64,000 bases of DNA from Achromobacter agilis (GCF_900496965.1 NZ_UFQB01000003.1:248001-312000), one strand, 5' to 3'; shown: positions 7,474-16,903, numbered from the stretch's first letter. Notes: generated by a model from the sequence alone, not told the origin. Program-made: numbers and translations.

Positions 7474-8343
7474 GTGGATTGGAGCACTCTGCTGGCACAG
7501 GCCACCATCAACGGTCTGATCGTGGGCTTGTTGTATCTGCTTATGGCGGTGGGTTTCACCCTGGTGTTCGGCGTAATGAGGATGGTGAACTTCGCGCATG
7601 GCGAGTTCTACATGCTCGGCGCGTTCGGCGCCTACTTCCTGACGACCCAGGCGGGCCTGTCTTTCCTGCCGGCGGTGGCGTTGACCTTCGCGCTGGCTGT
7701 CGCCGGAGGCGCCGTGCTGGAATGGGGCGTGCTCAAGCCGTTCCGCCGGGACGAGCTTAACGGCATGATCGCGACCATCGGCCTGGCGATGATTCTGCAG
7801 AACGTCGCCCTGATGTTCTTCGGGCCCGATCCGCTGTCCATGCCGGCGGTCGCCCAGGGCACCGCGCGGCTGGGCAAGGTCGTCATTCCGCTGTCGCGCA
7901 TCTACGTGGTGGTGTTCGCGCTGCTGGCGTTGGCGCTGCTATACGGGTTCCTGAAGTTCTCCCGCCCGGGCCGCGCGCTGCGGGCGGTGGTGGAGGATTT
8001 CGAGATCGCGGCCATACAGGGGATCCGTTCCCGCATCTACTACCCGCTGGGTTTCGGGCTGGGGGTTGGGCTGGCGGCGGTCGCCGGCGCGTTGATGGCG
8101 CCGCTGTTTTCGGTCTCGCCATTCGTCGGCGCCACGCCGCTGCTCAAGGCGTTCATCGTGGTGATCCTGGGCGGGCTGGGCAGCATTCCGGGCGCGGCCG
8201 TGGCGGGCCTGGCGCTCGGGCTGGCCGAGAGCTACGGCAGCCTGATGTTCGAAAGCAGCACGGCGGACATGCTGATTTTCGCCATCGTGATCGTGATGCT
8301 GGTCGTGCGGCCCAAGGGCTTGCTGGGCCGGGGGGAGGCATAA
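7474..8343 (+). CDS. Branched-chain-type ABC transporter permease, LivH-like
   Basis: 289 residues from GTG 7474, behind a GGGAGG site; an in-frame codon at 7432 would overlap the previous gene. Strongly hydrophobic, with about eight membrane segments and the LivH signature MRMVNFAHGEFYMLGA near residue 35. It forms the inner-membrane channel with the LivM-like protein. It lies 17 bp behind the binding-protein gene and 3 bp ahead of the LivM-like gene. Confidence 0.92.
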   Translation: MDWSTLLAQATINGLIVGLLYLLMAVGFTLVFGVMRMVNFAHGEFYMLGAFGAYFLTTQAGLSFLPAVALTFALAVAGGAVLEWGVLKPFRRDELNGMIATIGLAMILQNVALMFFGPDPLSMPAVAQGTARLGKVVIPLSRIYVVVFALLALALLYGFLKFSRPGRALRAVVEDFEIAAIQGIRSRIYYPLGFGLGVGLAAVAGALMAPLFSVSPFVGATPLLKAFIVVILGGLGSIPGAAVAGLALGLAESYGSLMFESSTADMLIFAIVIVMLVVRPKGLLGRGEA

Positions 8344-8346
8344 GCC

Positions 8347-9321
8347 ATGACAGTAATTTCACTTGAATGCGGTTCGGCGCGGCCGGCGCCGTTGCGCTGG
8401 CTATTGTGGTCGGCGCTGGCCGCGGCCGCGGTGGCGCCCTGGTTCGCCGGGCCTTTTGTCCAGCATCTGGCGGTGTTGACCTGCCTTAACGTGCTGATCG
8501 TCAACGGCCTGGCGCTCATTGCGCGTTGCGGCCAGCTGTCGCTGGGGCACGCGGCCTTCGTCGCCGTGGGCGCCTATGGCTCGGTGCTGGCCGGACGCCA
8601 TCTGGGCCTGGGTTTCCTGCCCGCGGCGCTGATCGGCATTGCGCTGACGGCGTTGGTCGCGCTCGCGCTGGGCGCGGTCATCCTGCGCCTGAAGGGCGTC
8701 TACTTCGTGCTGGTCACGTTCGCGTTCGGCGAACTGCTAAGGCTGATTCTCCTGGATGGCGCCTCCTGGTCGGGCGGCGCCAACGGCATCGCCGGTATCG
8801 AACCCGCCGCGCTGGCCGGGTTGGTGTTCGACTCGCGCGCCCGCTTCTATGGACTGGCGCTGCTCATTGCGCTGGGCTCGGTCGCCCTGTTGAGCGCGCT
8901 GGCGCGGCGACCGTTCGGCCACGCGATCGACGCGGTGTCTGAAAACCCCGCGCTGGCGGAATCCACGGGTCTGAGCGTGCGCCGCATCCAGCTGTGCGCG
9001 TTCGTGGGCGGCTGCGCGCTTGCCGCCGCGGGCGGTGCGTTGCAGGCGCGCTATGTGGGCTACGTGTCGCCGGAATCGTTCAATGCCAGCATCTCTATCG
9101 GCTTCATCATCATGCTCGTCATCGGCGGACGGCGTTCGGTATGGGGAGGACTGATCGGCGCGATGGTGCTGACGCCGCTGCCGGAATTGTTCCGCGGCGC
9201 GGTGCAGACCCAGCACATTTTCTACGGCGCAGCGCTGATCCTCATCCTGCGTTTCCTGCCCGTGGGCCTGGCGGGCCTGCCGGGCCCGTGGCAAGCCCGC
9301 CGGGGCCAGGAGTCCCAATGA
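8347..9321 (+). CDS. Branched-chain-type ABC transporter permease, LivM-like
   Basis: 324 residues, many membrane segments, with the family motif CGQLSLGHAAFVAVGAY near residue 60 and a VIGGRRSVWGGLIGA segment near the C-terminus. It is the second channel subunit of the transporter. It begins 3 bp after the LivH-like gene, and its stop overlaps the start of the ATPase gene (ATGA at 9318-9321). Confidence 0.92.
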   Translation: MTVISLECGSARPAPLRWLLWSALAAAAVAPWFAGPFVQHLAVLTCLNVLIVNGLALIARCGQLSLGHAAFVAVGAYGSVLAGRHLGLGFLPAALIGIALTALVALALGAVILRLKGVYFVLVTFAFGELLRLILLDGASWSGGANGIAGIEPAALAGLVFDSRARFYGLALLIALGSVALLSALARRPFGHAIDAVSENPALAESTGLSVRRIQLCAFVGGCALAAAGGALQARYVGYVSPESFNASISIGFIIMLVIGGRRSVWGGLIGAMVLTPLPELFRGAVQTQHIFYGAALILILRFLPVGLAGLPGPWQARRGQESQ

Positions 9322-10100
9322 ACCCGTCCCTATTGCAAGTCGAGGGCTTGTCGCGCAGCTTTGGCGGCCTGGCGGCCTTGCGCGGCCTGAGCTTCTCTAT
9401 CGCCGAAGGCGAGATCGTCGGGCTGATCGGCCCGAACGGCGCCGGCAAGACGACGGCATTCAATGTCATCAGCGGCACCATGCCGCCCAGCGCCGGCCGT
9501 GTGCGCTTCGACGGCCGCGATATTTCCGGTGGCCCGCCCAGCCGCGTGGTGGTGCAAGGCCTGGCGCGCACCTTCCAGTCCACGTCGACCTATCCCGAGG
9601 CCACGGTCGCCGAGAACATCCGGCGCGGCATGTTGTCGCGCGTCCAGCATTCGTGGCTGCGCCGGCTTGCCGGGCGCAGCCACGACCTGCTCGGCGATGC
9701 GCAGCTCGCGCAGGAGGTGGATCGCCTGTTGACCCTGCTGGACCTGCATGCCTGGCGCGACGCGCCCGCGGGGGCCTTGGCGTATGGGCTGCAGAAGAAG
9801 CTGGGGATCGCGGTGGCGCTTGCGTGCCGTCCCCGGATGCTGCTGCTGGACGAGCCGGCCGCGGGCCTGAACCATGAGGAGTGCAATGAGCTGGGCCGGC
9901 TGCTGCGCAGGCTGCAGGCGGAGGAGGGCCTGACGATGCTTCTGGTGGAGCATCACATGGCGCTGGTCATGGAACTGTGCCACCGCATCGTCGTCCTGGT
10001 GCAGGGAGAGAAAATCGCCGAAGGCGAGCCACAGGCAATCCGCGAGAATCCCGCCGTCATTGAAGCCTATCTGGGAGCGCCTGACTATGCCCATGCTTGA
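9318..10100 (+). CDS. Branched-chain-type ABC transporter ATPase, LivG-like
   Basis: 260 residues. Walker A GPNGAGKTT is near residue 37 and Walker B LLLDEPAAGLN is in the C-terminal half. The signature region reads AYGLQKKLGIAVAL, the LivG variant of LSGGQ. It powers import together with the LivF-like subunit. It overlaps livM by 4 bp and the LivF-like gene by 14 bp. Confidence 0.93.
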   Translation: MNPSLLQVEGLSRSFGGLAALRGLSFSIAEGEIVGLIGPNGAGKTTAFNVISGTMPPSAGRVRFDGRDISGGPPSRVVVQGLARTFQSTSTYPEATVAENIRRGMLSRVQHSWLRRLAGRSHDLLGDAQLAQEVDRLLTLLDLHAWRDAPAGALAYGLQKKLGIAVALACRPRMLLLDEPAAGLNHEECNELGRLLRRLQAEEGLTMLLVEHHMALVMELCHRIVVLVQGEKIAEGEPQAIRENPAVIEAYLGAPDYAHA

Positions 10101-10800
10101 AGTCCAGGACCTGAATGTGCGCTACGGCCGGCTGGAGGCCGTCCGGGGAGTCAGCTTCTCGGTGGAACGCGGCCAGATCGTGGCCCTGGTCGGTTCCAAC
10201 GGGGCGGGCAAGAGTTCCACCCTGAAGGCGCTGATCGGGCTGACGCCGGTGGCGGCTGGCCGCATCGTTTTCGACGGCCGCGATATCGCCGGCCAGGGAT
10301 CCGCCGCCCGCGTCGCGGGCGGGTTGTCGCTCTCGCCCGAAGGGCGCCGCCTGTTCGGCCGCATGACCGTGCGGGACAATCTGCTGGCCGGCGCCCATGC
10401 GGTGCGTTCGCGCGCGGCCGTGCGCGGCAGGCTCGACGAGATCTACGCGCTGTTTCCGCGGGTGCATGAACGCCGGGCCCAACTGGCGGGATCGTTGTCC
10501 GGCGGAGAGCAGCAGATGGTCGCCATCGGGCGCGCGATGATGGCGCAGCCGCGTCTGCTGATGCTGGACGAACCCTCGCTCGGCATCGCGCCTAAGATCG
10601 TCGCGGAGATCGCCGGCGCGATCGAACGCATCAATCGCGACAATGGCATCGCCATCGTGTTGGTAGAGCAGAACGCGCGCCTTGCGCTGCGCCTCGCCCA
10701 TCAGGCATATGCGTTCGAGCACGGCGAAGTGGTGCGCAGCGGCAGCGGCGCCGAACTGCTGGCGGACCCGTTCGTGCAGAAGGCCTATCTGGGAGTTTGA
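10087..10800 (+). CDS. Branched-chain-type ABC transporter ATPase, LivF-like
   Basis: 237 residues, taking ATG 10087 (MPMLEVQDL); the in-frame start 27 bp upstream would only deepen the overlap. Walker A is GSNGAGKSS, the signature is LSGGEQQM and Walker B is LLMLDEPSLGIAP, all typical of LivF. With it the cassette has binding protein, two permeases and two ATPases, a complete importer. Its stop is 1 bp before the start of the next gene. Confidence 0.93.
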   Translation: MPMLEVQDLNVRYGRLEAVRGVSFSVERGQIVALVGSNGAGKSSTLKALIGLTPVAAGRIVFDGRDIAGQGSAARVAGGLSLSPEGRRLFGRMTVRDNLLAGAHAVRSRAAVRGRLDEIYALFPRVHERRAQLAGSLSGGEQQMVAIGRAMMAQPRLLMLDEPSLGIAPKIVAEIAGAIERINRDNGIAIVLVEQNARLALRLAHQAYAFEHGEVVRSGSGAELLADPFVQKAYLGV

Positions 10801-10801
10801 C

Positions 10802-11614
10802 GTGAGCCATAGCCAGCTTGGGCCCATGCCCGAATACGAGGTCTATGCCATCCGCTATGCGCGGATGCCGCGTCAGCGGCGCGATAACTTCCTCGGCGGA
10901 GATCCGCATGACGGCGACATGCCGATGGATTTTTTCGTGTGGTTGTTGCGCGGCGCCGAAGGCATTGTCCTGGTCGATACCGGATTCAACGCGGAAATGG
11001 CGCGCAGGCGCCGCCGCGAATTGATCCACTGCCCGATCGAGGCGCTGGCGCCGTTGGGCGTGCGCCCCGAAGACGTGCAGCACGTGGTGTTGACCCATCT
11101 GCACTACGACCATGCCGGCAATCTCGACCGCCTGCCGCGGGCGCGTTTCCATGTGCAGGACGCCGAGATGGAGTACGCGACGGGCCGCTGCATGTGCTTC
11201 GAGCCGCTGCGGCACGCTTATGCGGCCGAGGACGTGGTTGCCTTGGTCAGGCGGGTCTACGAAGACCGGGTCGTGTTCCATGACGGGGATTCGGCGCTGC
11301 TGCCCGGCATCGAACTGCTGAAGATCGGCGGCCATACGAAGGGGCTGCAAGCCGTGCGCGTGCACACGGCAAGGGGATGGGTGGTGCTGGCCTCGGATGC
11401 CAGCCACTATTACGAGAACATGGGGGCGGGCCGCCCCTTTCCCATCGTCTACAACACCGCCGAGATGATTTCAGGATACGCCAGGCTGCTCGGCGCGGCG
11501 CAATCCCGGGCGCACGTCGTGCCGGGGCACGATCCGGAGGTGCTGGAGCGCTATCCGCGCTGGCGGGAATCGCCGCATGTGGCGGCGCTGCACCTGCCGC
11601 CCCGGGAACCTTGA
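10802..11614 (+). CDS. Metallo-beta-lactamase-fold hydrolase, N-acyl homoserine lactonase-like
   Basis: 270 residues from GTG 10802, 1 bp after the preceding stop. The metal site is complete: H99, H101, D103 and H104 in THLHYDHAG, then H178, D199 and H243. The spacing matches the AiiA/AttM-type lactonases, a family that includes acyl-homoserine lactonase, gamma-butyrolactonase and 4-pyridoxolactonase. It is the last gene of the rightward operon, so ring opening of an imported lactone or a related ester is the likely step. Quorum quenching is possible but not favoured, because the gene is tied to an importer and an IclR-type regulon. Confidence 0.85.
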   Translation: MSHSQLGPMPEYEVYAIRYARMPRQRRDNFLGGDPHDGDMPMDFFVWLLRGAEGIVLVDTGFNAEMARRRRRELIHCPIEALAPLGVRPEDVQHVVLTHLHYDHAGNLDRLPRARFHVQDAEMEYATGRCMCFEPLRHAYAAEDVVALVRRVYEDRVVFHDGDSALLPGIELLKIGGHTKGLQAVRVHTARGWVVLASDASHYYENMGAGRPFPIVYNTAEMISGYARLLGAAQSRAHVVPGHDPEVLERYPRWRESPHVAALHLPPREP

Positions 11615-11637
11615 CTCCGGAGCGGCCCAGGGCCGCG

Positions 11638-12483
11638 TCAGCGGCGGCCCGTGCTTTCCGCGTAATCCATGTACAGCTTGTGCGCGCGGCGCGCTAGCGG
11701 GCCGTACTCCAGGGCGCGGTCTTCGACGCGGTTCACGTGTACCACCTTGCCATAGTTGCCGGACGAGAAGACTTCATCGGCGGTTTCGACGTCGGCGCGG
11801 GTGAGGCTGCGCTCTTGCACGTCGACGCCGTCGGCCTTCAGCAGGGCCAGCACGCGGCGGCGGGTGATGCCGTTCAGGAAGGTGCCGTTGTCCACGGGCG
11901 TGGAGACCACCCCGTTCTTGGCGATCCAGAGGTTGCTGGTGGCGAATTCGGCGATGTTGCCCGCGCCGTCCAGCATGATGGCGTTGTCGAAACCCTTTTC
12001 CGCAGCTTCGCGGATGGCGCGCTGGCCGTTGGGGTAGAGGCAGGAAGCCTTGGCGTCTGTCGGCGCCATGTTGGGCCAGGATCGGGCGAAGCTGGAGAAG
12101 CAGGCGGAAAAGCCCTGGTCGCCGGGCATCGGGACCTTGAACACGTGCAGCACGAACTGCGTCTTGTCGGCGTCGGGCAGCAGGAAGCCGTCGGCGCAGT
12201 AGAACATGGGCTTGATATAGAGCTCGGTGCCCGGCGGGAACTTGGCGACGGCCTGCAGGCACAGCGACTGGATTTCTTCCCAGCCGAGCTGCGGCTTCAT
12301 CAGCATTTTCTCGGCGGAGCGCACGACGCGCTGACAGTGCAGGTCCAGGTCGGGTGTCAGGCCGCGGAAGGCGCGGGCGCCGTCGAAGACCATGCTGGCC
12401 ATCCAGAAGGCGTGGTCGGCGGGGCCGAGCAGTTTGGGGTTTTCAGTGGTCCAGCGGCCGTCGTGCCAGTACAGGGCATCCAT
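11638..12483 (-). CDS. Class IV aminotransferase, branched-chain amino acid type
   Basis: 281 residues. The PLP lysine is K145 in PTDAKASCLYPN, and the ISP-type segment FATSNLWIAKNG follows. It resembles IlvE, which transfers an amino group between glutamate and Val/Leu/Ile keto acids. It is convergent with the metallo-hydrolase gene (23 bp gap) and lies on the same strand as a second branched-chain amino acid transporter locus, which agrees with a role in branched-chain amino acid metabolism. It carries the SCLYPN variant seen in a subgroup of betaproteobacterial paralogs, so a narrower or different amino donor is possible. Confidence 0.82.
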   Translation of the reverse strand: MDALYWHDGRWTTENPKLLGPADHAFWMASMVFDGARAFRGLTPDLDLHCQRVVRSAEKMLMKPQLGWEEIQSLCLQAVAKFPPGTELYIKPMFYCADGFLLPDADKTQFVLHVFKVPMPGDQGFSACFSSFARSWPNMAPTDAKASCLYPNGQRAIREAAEKGFDNAIMLDGAGNIAEFATSNLWIAKNGVVSTPVDNGTFLNGITRRRVLALLKADGVDVQERSLTRADVETADEVFSSGNYGKVVHVNRVEDRALEYGPLARRAHKLYMDYAESTGRR

Positions 12484-12578
12484 GGTTGTCTTCCTTCGCT
12501 TGTATGAGGTGGCGCGTCAGCCGCGCCGAAACGTCAGGATACATGAGCGCGGGGCTGGGGCGGCCCCGGCCGCCCGCC

Positions 12579-13604
12579 TCACTCCTTCGCCAGCGCCGCC
12601 TGCACGCGCGCGGCGGTCTCGGCGGGCATCCACTGCCGCCACACCGCGCCGTACTGCTTGAGGAAATAGCGGGCGGCGTCCTCGGGTTCCTTGCCCTCGT
12701 TTTCCAGCCAGCCGAGGGTTGCGTCGATGGCGTCTTCCGGCACGGTCAGCTTGGCGAAGAAGGCAGCCAGCTGCGGCGCGTCTCTGGCGAAGCCGGTGTT
12801 CAGGCCCGTCACTACGGGGTTGGGCTTGAACTCGGTGGCCACCGGCTGAGCGCATTTCGGGTCGGTCATGCAGGTGTAGGCCTGCTGGTCGAAGGGGGGC
12901 AGTTCCAGCTTGACCAGGTCCAACGCGCCCACCAGCGAGGTGGGCGTCCAGTAGTAGAAGACGATGTCGCGCTTGCGCTTGTAGGCGGAGACGATGGCGG
13001 CCTTCTGCGCGGCGCCCGAGCCGGGCGCGAAGAGGGCGTAGTCGCGGTCCAGGCCCAGGGCGCGCAGCAGGTTTTCGTTGAGCGTGCCGCAGGCCCACCC
13101 GGCGGGGCAGCCATAGATGCGGCCGCGCCCCGGGTCTTCGGGGTCGGCGAAGACTTCCTTGAAGCGCGCCAGATCGGACGCGGCCTTCAGGCCCGGGTGG
13201 CGTTCCGCGGTGTAGCGAGGCACGTACCAGCCTTCGCCCGCATCGTAGACGTGGCCCACGCCCACCACGCGGCCGCTGGACAGCGCCTTCTTCCATGCCC
13301 CCTCGATCTGCCCCGGCCAGACTTCCGGGGTGACGTCTACGTCGCCGCGCTGCAGCGCGGCCAGCATGGGCAGCGTTTCGCCGATTTCGACCGAGGTCTT
13401 GCAGCCGTAGCCATGTTCGAGCACATAGCGTTCAATGCCGGCCAGCACCAGGTTGGATTCCCAGTTCAGGCCGCTGAAGCGCACGGGACGGTCTACTTCG
13501 CAGACCGGAGGAGCGGAGGGAGGGGTTTGCGCCGCCGCGGCGGACGGCATGGCCGCGGCCAAGGCCAGGGCGCAAAAGGCGGAGGCGATGTGCAAGTTGC
13601 GCAT
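12579..13604 (-). CDS. Glycine betaine/choline-type ABC transporter substrate-binding protein (OpuAC family)
   Basis: 341 residues with a signal peptide ending near SAAAA at residue 25. The mature protein has the OpuAC layout, with pairs of aromatic residues that could cage a quaternary amine. Such proteins deliver betaine, choline, carnitine or proline to a ProU/Opu importer. No matching permease or ATPase is adjacent, so it is an orphan binding protein. Cys residues in CEVDRP near the mature N-terminus and later CMTDPKC and GCPAGWACG could form disulfides. It is upstream of the aminotransferase on the same strand (95 bp gap). Confidence 0.85.
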   Translation of the reverse strand: MRNLHIASAFCALALAAAMPSAAAAQTPPSAPPVCEVDRPVRFSGLNWESNLVLAGIERYVLEHGYGCKTSVEIGETLPMLAALQRGDVDVTPEVWPGQIEGAWKKALSSGRVVGVGHVYDAGEGWYVPRYTAERHPGLKAASDLARFKEVFADPEDPGRGRIYGCPAGWACGTLNENLLRALGLDRDYALFAPGSGAAQKAAIVSAYKRKRDIVFYYWTPTSLVGALDLVKLELPPFDQQAYTCMTDPKCAQPVATEFKPNPVVTGLNTGFARDAPQLAAFFAKLTVPEDAIDATLGWLENEGKEPEDAARYFLKQYGAVWRQWMPAETAARVQAALAKE

Positions 13605-13680
13605 GGTCAGGCACCTGTCGGATTGGGTCTTGCCATTGTACGGGGGGGGCTGTGCAGGCGGGCGCCGGGGCGGAATGCAA

Positions 13681-13705
13681 ACGGGGCCGCTTGCTGCGGC
13701 CCCGT
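13681..13705 (-). terminator. Probable rho-independent terminator of the liv operon
   Basis: ACGGGGCCGC and GCGGCCCCGT form a perfect 10-bp stem with a TTGCT loop, 23 bp after the livM stop. On the minus strand it is followed by TTTGCATT, a short T-rich tail. Confidence 0.6.
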
Positions 13706-13728
13706 CTGGTCATCGGGTGGTGGATGCG

Positions 13729-14712
13729 CTAGACGCGGGCGGCGCGCCGCCGGCTTATGAAGGCGCCGATCTCGCCCACGATGCCGCGCCGGAACGCCAG
13801 CACGCAGATCACGAAGATCAGGCCGATGACGATCGTGACGGATTCACCCAGCCGCAGGAACCAGTCCACGCCGGTCACGTTGGCCAGCATCTGGCCGAAG
13901 TCGCCCACCTTGTTCTCGAGCAGCACCACGATGAAGGCGCCCAGGATGGGGCCGGTCAAGGTGCCCAGGCCGCCGATCAGCGTCATGAGGATCACGAGGC
14001 CGGACATTTGCCAGGTGGCGTCAGACAAGGTGGCCGATACGAAGACCAGCGTCTTGGTGGCGCCGGCCAGCCCGGCGATGGCGGCCGACAGCACGAAGGC
14101 AAGCAGCTTGAAGCGCTCGACATCGTAGCCCAGCGAGATGGCGCGCGGCTCATTCTCGCGCAGGGCTTGCAGCACTTGCCCGAAGGGCGAGTGCACCGTG
14201 CGCCAGATGATGAAAAAGCCCAGCGCGAACACGCCCATCACCACGTAGTACAGGTTCAGGTCCTTGGACAGGTCGACCAGGCCCAGCAAGGTGCCGCGCG
14301 GCACGCTTTGCAGGCCGTCTTCGCCGCCGGTGAAATGCGCCTGCAGGAAGAAGAAGAACACCATCTGCGCCAGCGCCAGCGTGATCATGGCGAAGTAGAT
14401 GCCGCTGCGCCGGATGGCGAGCGCGCCCATGGCCAGGCCCAGCAGCGCCGCGACGGCCACGCCGAACAGCAGGCCGATCTCGGTGGGGAAGCCCCACACC
14501 TTCATCGCGTGCCCGGCCGCATAGGCCGCGCTGCCCAGGAAGGCCGCGTGGCCGAACGAGAGCAGCCCGGTGAAGCCCAGCAGCAGATTGAATGCGCAGG
14601 CGAAGAGGGCATAACACATGACCTTCATGGCGAAGATCGGATACACCCCGACGAAGGGAAGAATGGCCACCACGATGGCCAGCGCCGCATAGCCCAGGAA
14701 TTGACGATTCAT
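13729..14712 (-). CDS. livM: Branched-chain amino acid ABC transporter permease LivM
   Basis: 327 residues, hydrophobic throughout, with the LivM motif TGLLSFGHAAFLGSAAYAAG near residue 48. It forms the membrane channel with LivH. Its start overlaps the livH stop (ATGA at 14709-14712). It is the last gene of the leftward operon livG-livF-binding protein-livH-livM and is followed by the hairpin at 13681-13705. The locus is separate from, and arranged differently to, the importer at 6293-10800. Confidence 0.92.
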   Translation of the reverse strand: MNRQFLGYAALAIVVAILPFVGVYPIFAMKVMCYALFACAFNLLLGFTGLLSFGHAAFLGSAAYAAGHAMKVWGFPTEIGLLFGVAVAALLGLAMGALAIRRSGIYFAMITLALAQMVFFFFLQAHFTGGEDGLQSVPRGTLLGLVDLSKDLNLYYVVMGVFALGFFIIWRTVHSPFGQVLQALRENEPRAISLGYDVERFKLLAFVLSAAIAGLAGATKTLVFVSATLSDATWQMSGLVILMTLIGGLGTLTGPILGAFIVVLLENKVGDFGQMLANVTGVDWFLRLGESVTIVIGLIFVICVLAFRRGIVGEIGAFISRRRAARV

Positions 14713-15596
14713 TTCTCTTTTCCGAACAGCCCGGCCGGGCGGATCAACAGAACAATGGCCATGATGATGAAGACGACCGTGCTGGAGGCTTCGGGCCAGA
14801 ACACTTTGGTCAGGCCTTCGACGACGCCCAGGCCCAGCCCGGTGACGATGGCGCCCAGGATGGACCCCATGCCTCCGATCACGACGACCGCGAATACGAC
14901 GATGATGAGGTTGGATCCCATCAACGGGGAAATCTGCAGGACGGGCGCGGCGAGCACGCCCGCAAAGCCCGCCAGCGCCACGCCGAACCCGTAGGTCAGC
15001 GTGATCATGCGAGGCACGTTCACTCCGAAGGCCTCGACCAGTTTCGGGTTTTCCGTGCCCGCGCGCAGCAGCGCGCCGAGCCGGGTGCGCTCAATGACGA
15101 ACCAGGTGGCCAGGCACACCACGAGGGAGGCCGCCACGACCCAGCCGCGATAGTTCGGCAGGATCATGAAGCCCAGGTTGGTCGCGCCGCGCAGGGCGTC
15201 GGGCGTGGGATAGGGCTGGCCCGACACGCCGTAGAAGCTGCGGAACAGCCCCTCGATGAGCAGCGTCAGCCCGAACGTCAGCAGCAGGCCGTACAGGTGG
15301 TCGAGTTTGTACAGGTGCTTGAGCAGGAGTTTTTCGATGATGATGCCGAACAGCCCGACGACCAAGGGCGCCAGGATCAGCATGATCCAGTAGTTCAATC
15401 CCAGGTACGACAGCCCCATCCAGGCCACGAACGCGCCCAGCATGTAGAGGGCGCCGTGCGCGAAGTTGATGACGTTTAGCAGCCCGAAGATGACGGCCAG
15501 CCCGAGCGACAGCATGGCGTAGAAGGAGCCGTTGACCAGGCCTAGCAATAGCTGGCCGAACAAGGCCTGTATGGGGATGCCGAAAAAGTCAGTCAT
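14709..15596 (-). CDS. livH: Branched-chain amino acid ABC transporter permease LivH
   Basis: 295 residues with the LivH signature NVINFAHGALYMLGAF near residue 40 and about eight membrane segments. It is the second channel subunit. It lies 92 bp after the binding-protein stop and overlaps livM by 4 bp, so the two permeases are probably translated together. Confidence 0.92.
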   Translation of the reverse strand: MTDFFGIPIQALFGQLLLGLVNGSFYAMLSLGLAVIFGLLNVINFAHGALYMLGAFVAWMGLSYLGLNYWIMLILAPLVVGLFGIIIEKLLLKHLYKLDHLYGLLLTFGLTLLIEGLFRSFYGVSGQPYPTPDALRGATNLGFMILPNYRGWVVAASLVVCLATWFVIERTRLGALLRAGTENPKLVEAFGVNVPRMITLTYGFGVALAGFAGVLAAPVLQISPLMGSNLIIVVFAVVVIGGMGSILGAIVTGLGLGVVEGLTKVFWPEASSTVVFIIMAIVLLIRPAGLFGKEK

Positions 15597-15688
15597 CTTG
15601 TGAAAATCCTGCGCTTACGGATGGGGGCGGGCGATTCGGGATGCTGCCCGGCGGGTGGCCGGACAGCATCAGGGACACATGGGCTGGA

Positions 15689-16903
15689 TTACTTCTTGAC
15701 CAGCTTGCAGGTGGACTCGGACAACTTGGTGTAGACCTCGTCGCCGGGCAGCGTCGCCACGACCTTGTAGTAGTCCCACGGAGCCTTGGACTCGGCGGGC
15801 GTCTTCACTTGCATCAGGTACATGTCATGGATCATGCGGCCGTCTTCGCGCACGTAGCCGCCCTGGGCGAAGAAGTCGTTGACCTTGTTCGACTTCATCC
15901 ACTTCATCACGGCATCGCCGTCGTCCGTGCCGGTGGCCTTGATGGCGTTCAGATAGAAGGCCGTGGCGGAGTAGTCGCCCGCCTGCAGCATGGAGGGCTT
16001 GCGGCCGACCTTGGCCTCGAACTTCTTGGACCAGGCGCGCGAGGCGTCGGATTGATCCCAGTACCAGCCATCGGTCAGGTACATGCCCTGCGTGGCTTGC
16101 AGGCCCAGCGCGTGCACATCATTGATGAAGACCAGCAGGCCGGCCATCTTCATCGTCTTGGTCACGCCGAATTCATTGGCGGCCTTGATCGAGTTGATGG
16201 TGTCGCCGCCGGCGTTGGCCAGGCCCAGGATCTGTGCCTTGGAGGCTTGCGCCTGCAGCAGGAAGGACGAGAAGTCCGACGCGCCCAGCGGTGCCCGCAC
16301 CTGGCCCTTCACTTCGCCGCCGGCGGCCTTGACCACGGCTATCGTGTCGCGCTCAAGCGCATGGCCAAAGGCGTAGTCGGCGGTCAGGAAGAACCAGCTC
16401 TTGCCGCCGTCCTTCACCACGGCGGAGCCGGTGCCGCGCGCCAGCGCCACGGTGTCGTAGGCGTAGTGAACGGTGTAGGGCGAGCATTGGGCGTTGGTCA
16501 GGTCCGATGCGCCCGCGCCGATGGCCATGAAGGGCTTCTTCTTCGCGGCGGCCACGCCGGCCATGGCCAGGCTGGTCGACGAGTTCGTGCCGGCGATGAT
16601 GACGTCCACCTTCTGCTCGTCGAACCATTCGCGCACGCGCGCGGACGCCACGTCGGCCTTGTTCTGGTGGTCTGCGGAAACGATTTCGATCTTCTTGCCG
16701 TTGATCGAACCGCCGGCGTCTTCGATTGCCATGCGCACGGCTTCCAGACCGGCCTTGCCGTCGATGTCGGAATACACGCCCGACATGTCAGTGATGAAGC
16801 CGATGCGGATGACATCGTCGGAGATACCTTGCGCGTGGGCGGTCGCCCCAGCAAATCCCAGGCCCGCCATGGCCAGTGCAGCAGTGATGGTGTGCAGCTT
16901 CAT
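15689..16903 (-). CDS. Branched-chain amino acid-type ABC transporter substrate-binding protein
   Basis: 404 residues with a signal peptide ending at AHA, near residue 24. The mature part (QGISDDVIRIGFITDMSGVYSD...) is the Leu/Ile/Val-binding fold. It carries only a few Cys residues, including one near the C-terminus (STCKLVKK). It sits inside the liv operon between livF and livH. This subgroup is often annotated for branched-chain amino acids or for amides and aromatic acids, so the ligand is not certain. Confidence 0.9.
   Translation of the reverse strand: MKLHTITAALAMAGLGFAGATAHAQGISDDVIRIGFITDMSGVYSDIDGKAGLEAVRMAIEDAGGSINGKKIEIVSADHQNKADVASARVREWFDEQKVDVIIAGTNSSTSLAMAGVAAAKKKPFMAIGAGASDLTNAQCSPYTVHYAYDTVALARGTGSAVVKDGGKSWFFLTADYAFGHALERDTIAVVKAAGGEVKGQVRAPLGASDFSSFLLQAQASKAQILGLANAGGDTINSIKAANEFGVTKTMKMAGLLVFINDVHALGLQATQGMYLTDGWYWDQSDASRAWSKKFEAKVGRKPSMLQAGDYSATAFYLNAIKATGTDDGDAVMKWMKSNKVNDFFAQGGYVREDGRMIHDMYLMQVKTPAESKAPWDYYKVVATLPGDEVYTKLSESTCKLVKK

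Noticed and set aside
10802..11614. A dedicated quorum-quenching lactonase
   Set aside because: The metal motif allows it, but the gene is the last of a catabolic operon with an importer and no LuxI/LuxR genes are in the window.
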